In this document: piece by piece, positions 30,507 to 31,185 of the stretch
How the letters are laid out: each line of letters begins with the position of its first letter
Numbering within the stretch: the first letter of the stretch is position 1
Assembly (NCBI GenBank): GCA_002448445.1
Contig: DJYC01000113.1
Location: 3,678 to 34,862 of the forward strand
Direction of reading: 5' to 3'
DNA length: 31,185 bases
Origin: Treponema sp. UBA6988
GTDB lineage: Bacteria; Spirochaetota; Spirochaetia; Treponematales; Treponemataceae
Notes under the pieces: model-generated
The model's input: the letters and a program-made list of their open reading frames with translations, nothing else
Databases searched by the model: none
What the model was told of the DNA's origin: nothing
Position numbers and translations under genes: made by a program

Positions 30507-30588
30507 TTAAACGCTTAAACGTTTGAATGTTCAAAGGTTTAATAATTTGGACAAAGATATTGACAAATCCACGCCTAGGAAGTATATT
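30507..30588 (+). promoter_or_regulatory. Regulator promoter and operator-like palindromes
   Basis: A perfect TTGACA at 30560-30565 and TATATT at 30583-30588, 17 bp apart, direct transcription of the ArsR-type gene. Upstream are TTAAACGCTTA (30507-30517), the palindrome AAACGTTT (30517-30524) and TTGAA-TG-TTCAA (30523-30534), sharing half-sites with the repeat in the RND promoter. These are likely binding sites for the adjacent regulator. Confidence 0.6.
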
Positions 30589-30637
30589 GGAAGCAATACG
30601 GAAGCAGTGCTTTCCGCAAAACAAAGGAAGGGATGAT

Positions 30638-30997
30638 TTGATAGACAAGAAGGAACTTAAAAGGCTTATTGACAAATTTAAAACCTGCGGCCCAATGCTC
30701 GTTGCCCTGGGTGACGAGGTTAGGCAGAACATTCTCTTAAAACTTGCAGACTCTGGATTTGAAGGAATTAACGTTACCAACCTTTCTGCCAAGACAAACC
30801 TTTCCCGGCCGGCAATTTCCCACCACCTTAAGGTTCTTAAGGATTCTGGCTGGGTTGTTCCGGTAAAGAAGGGAACTCAGATTTTTTACCAGCTTAGCCT
30901 TGATTCAAACCTTGGAATGATTTCTAGCCTTATAGAATCCATCCGCAAGATGGAAGCAGCCTACGCCAAAGACTTTGCGGAGAGAAACAAGGAGTAG
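30638..30997 (+). CDS. ArsR-family winged-helix transcriptional regulator
   Basis: A 119-residue regulator. A helix-turn-helix of ArsR type runs from LVALGDEVRQNILLKLAD through VTNLSAKTNLSRPAISHHLKVLKDSG (split: NLSAKTNLSRPAISHHL is the recognition part) to the wing VVPVKKGTQIFYQL. The C-terminal helix (about 85-119) is probably for dimerisation. No metal-binding Cys pair of the SmtB/ArsR type is seen, so the signal is unlikely to be a metal. The start is taken as TTG 30638, because AAGGAAGGG lies 6 nt upstream and a strong promoter (30560-30588) sits inside the longer open frame that begins at ATG 30527. It is divergent from the RND operon and probably controls it. Confidence 0.82.
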   Translation: MIDKKELKRLIDKFKTCGPMLVALGDEVRQNILLKLADSGFEGINVTNLSAKTNLSRPAISHHLKVLKDSGWVVPVKKGTQIFYQLSLDSNLGMISSLIESIRKMEAAYAKDFAERNKE

Positions 30998-31005
30998 GGG
31001 GCAGC

Positions 31006-31087
31006 CGTCATTCCGGGCCACGACCCGGAATCTGTGGAAGGTGGCATTTTTGCTTTTACAGATGCTGAGTCAAGCTCAGCATGACGG
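31006..31087. repeat. Dispersed palindromic repeat (CGTCATTCCGGG type)
   Basis: An outer pair CCGTCAT (31007-31013)/ATGACGG (31080-31086) encloses two hairpins: ATTCCGGG with CCCGGAAT near 31012-31034, and ATGCTGAG with CTCAGCAT near 31063-31083. This is the widespread 'GTCATTCCGGG...CAGCATGACGG' type of intergenic repeat found in many bacteria. It begins a few bases after the regulator stop. Confidence 0.7.
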
Positions 31088-31109
31088 AGCGGGCGGTAGC
31101 TTTTACAGC

Positions 31110-31185
31110 CCCTGTGGTTCGACAAGCTTACCAACTGGTTTAGCATGACGGTAGGTTGCATATTAATGCACGGCAGGGATTGGAG
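31110..31185. repeat. Repeat fragment running off the right edge
   Basis: TGGTTCGACAAGCTTACCA (about 31117-31135) is another copy of the TTCGAC-core hairpin seen inside the restriction-modification gene and in copy D. The last bases, GCACGGCAGGGATTGGAG, match the start of copy D (GCACGGCAGGGATTGAAG at 14763), so an inverted hairpin-cassette repeat continues beyond the window. Confidence 0.55.

Noticed and set aside
30527..30637. N-terminal extension of the ArsR-type regulator
   Set aside because: A perfect promoter lies within it and the ATG falls in an operator-like palindrome, so this part cannot be in the mRNA.

Overview
The window looks like a chromosomal segment of a spirochaete, most likely a host-associated Treponema. 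This is an inference from gene content and style: a phoH / PgpH-type HD protein / ybeY / corC / TPR-protein run, relaxed lipoboxes (for example MQSC), a formylglycine-enzyme-like secreted protein, a Lon with a long insert, and many palindromic dispersed repeats. No rRNA, tRNA, CRISPR array or phage was found. One small toxin-antitoxin pair and one restriction-modification gene at the left end form a defence-type island.

Layout. (1) 1-3247: a hairpin repeat, a RelB/DinJ-YoeB toxin-antitoxin pair, and a convergent fused restriction-modification gene whose coding sequence carries palindromic repeats in frame. (2) 3280-4476: a lone sialic-acid-synthase-family gene (neuB-like), then a 459-bp gap with a large multi-hairpin palindrome. 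(3) 4936-12601: a secreted SUMF1-domain protein and a small acidic ORF, then phoH, pgpH, ybeY (overlapping genes), corC and a secreted TPR protein. The central genes connect ribosome/RNA maturation (PhoH, YbeY) with c-di-AMP turnover and ion homeostasis (PgpH, CorC). (4) 12669-16715: a possible gene remnant, deoD, a small lipoprotein, a sugar nucleotidyltransferase and a mannose-6-phosphate isomerase (likely one operon). (5) 16795-21512: a large lipoprotein divergent from a LytS-type sensor kinase and a response regulator with a SARP/OmpR-like output domain. (6) 21646-24318: lon. (7) 24482-30997: a minus-strand set of MMPL/RND transporter, LolA-like periplasmic protein and beta-barrel outer-membrane protein, faced by a divergent ArsR-type regulator with operator-like palindromes between them.

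The most interesting signals are: the RND / LolA-like / beta-barrel set, which looks like a dedicated inner-to-outer-membrane lipid or lipoprotein route, with Phe/Ser/Gly/Asp 'SFG' motifs shared between a loop of the RND protein and the N-terminus of the barrel; a dispersed repeat family made of a conserved scaffold with hairpin stems that change but keep their pairing; palindromes tolerated in frame in the restriction-modification enzyme; and a recurrent promoter layout placing the predicted transcription start on the start codon (neuB-like, deoD, lon, perhaps phoH and the sensor kinase), suggesting leaderless mRNAs.
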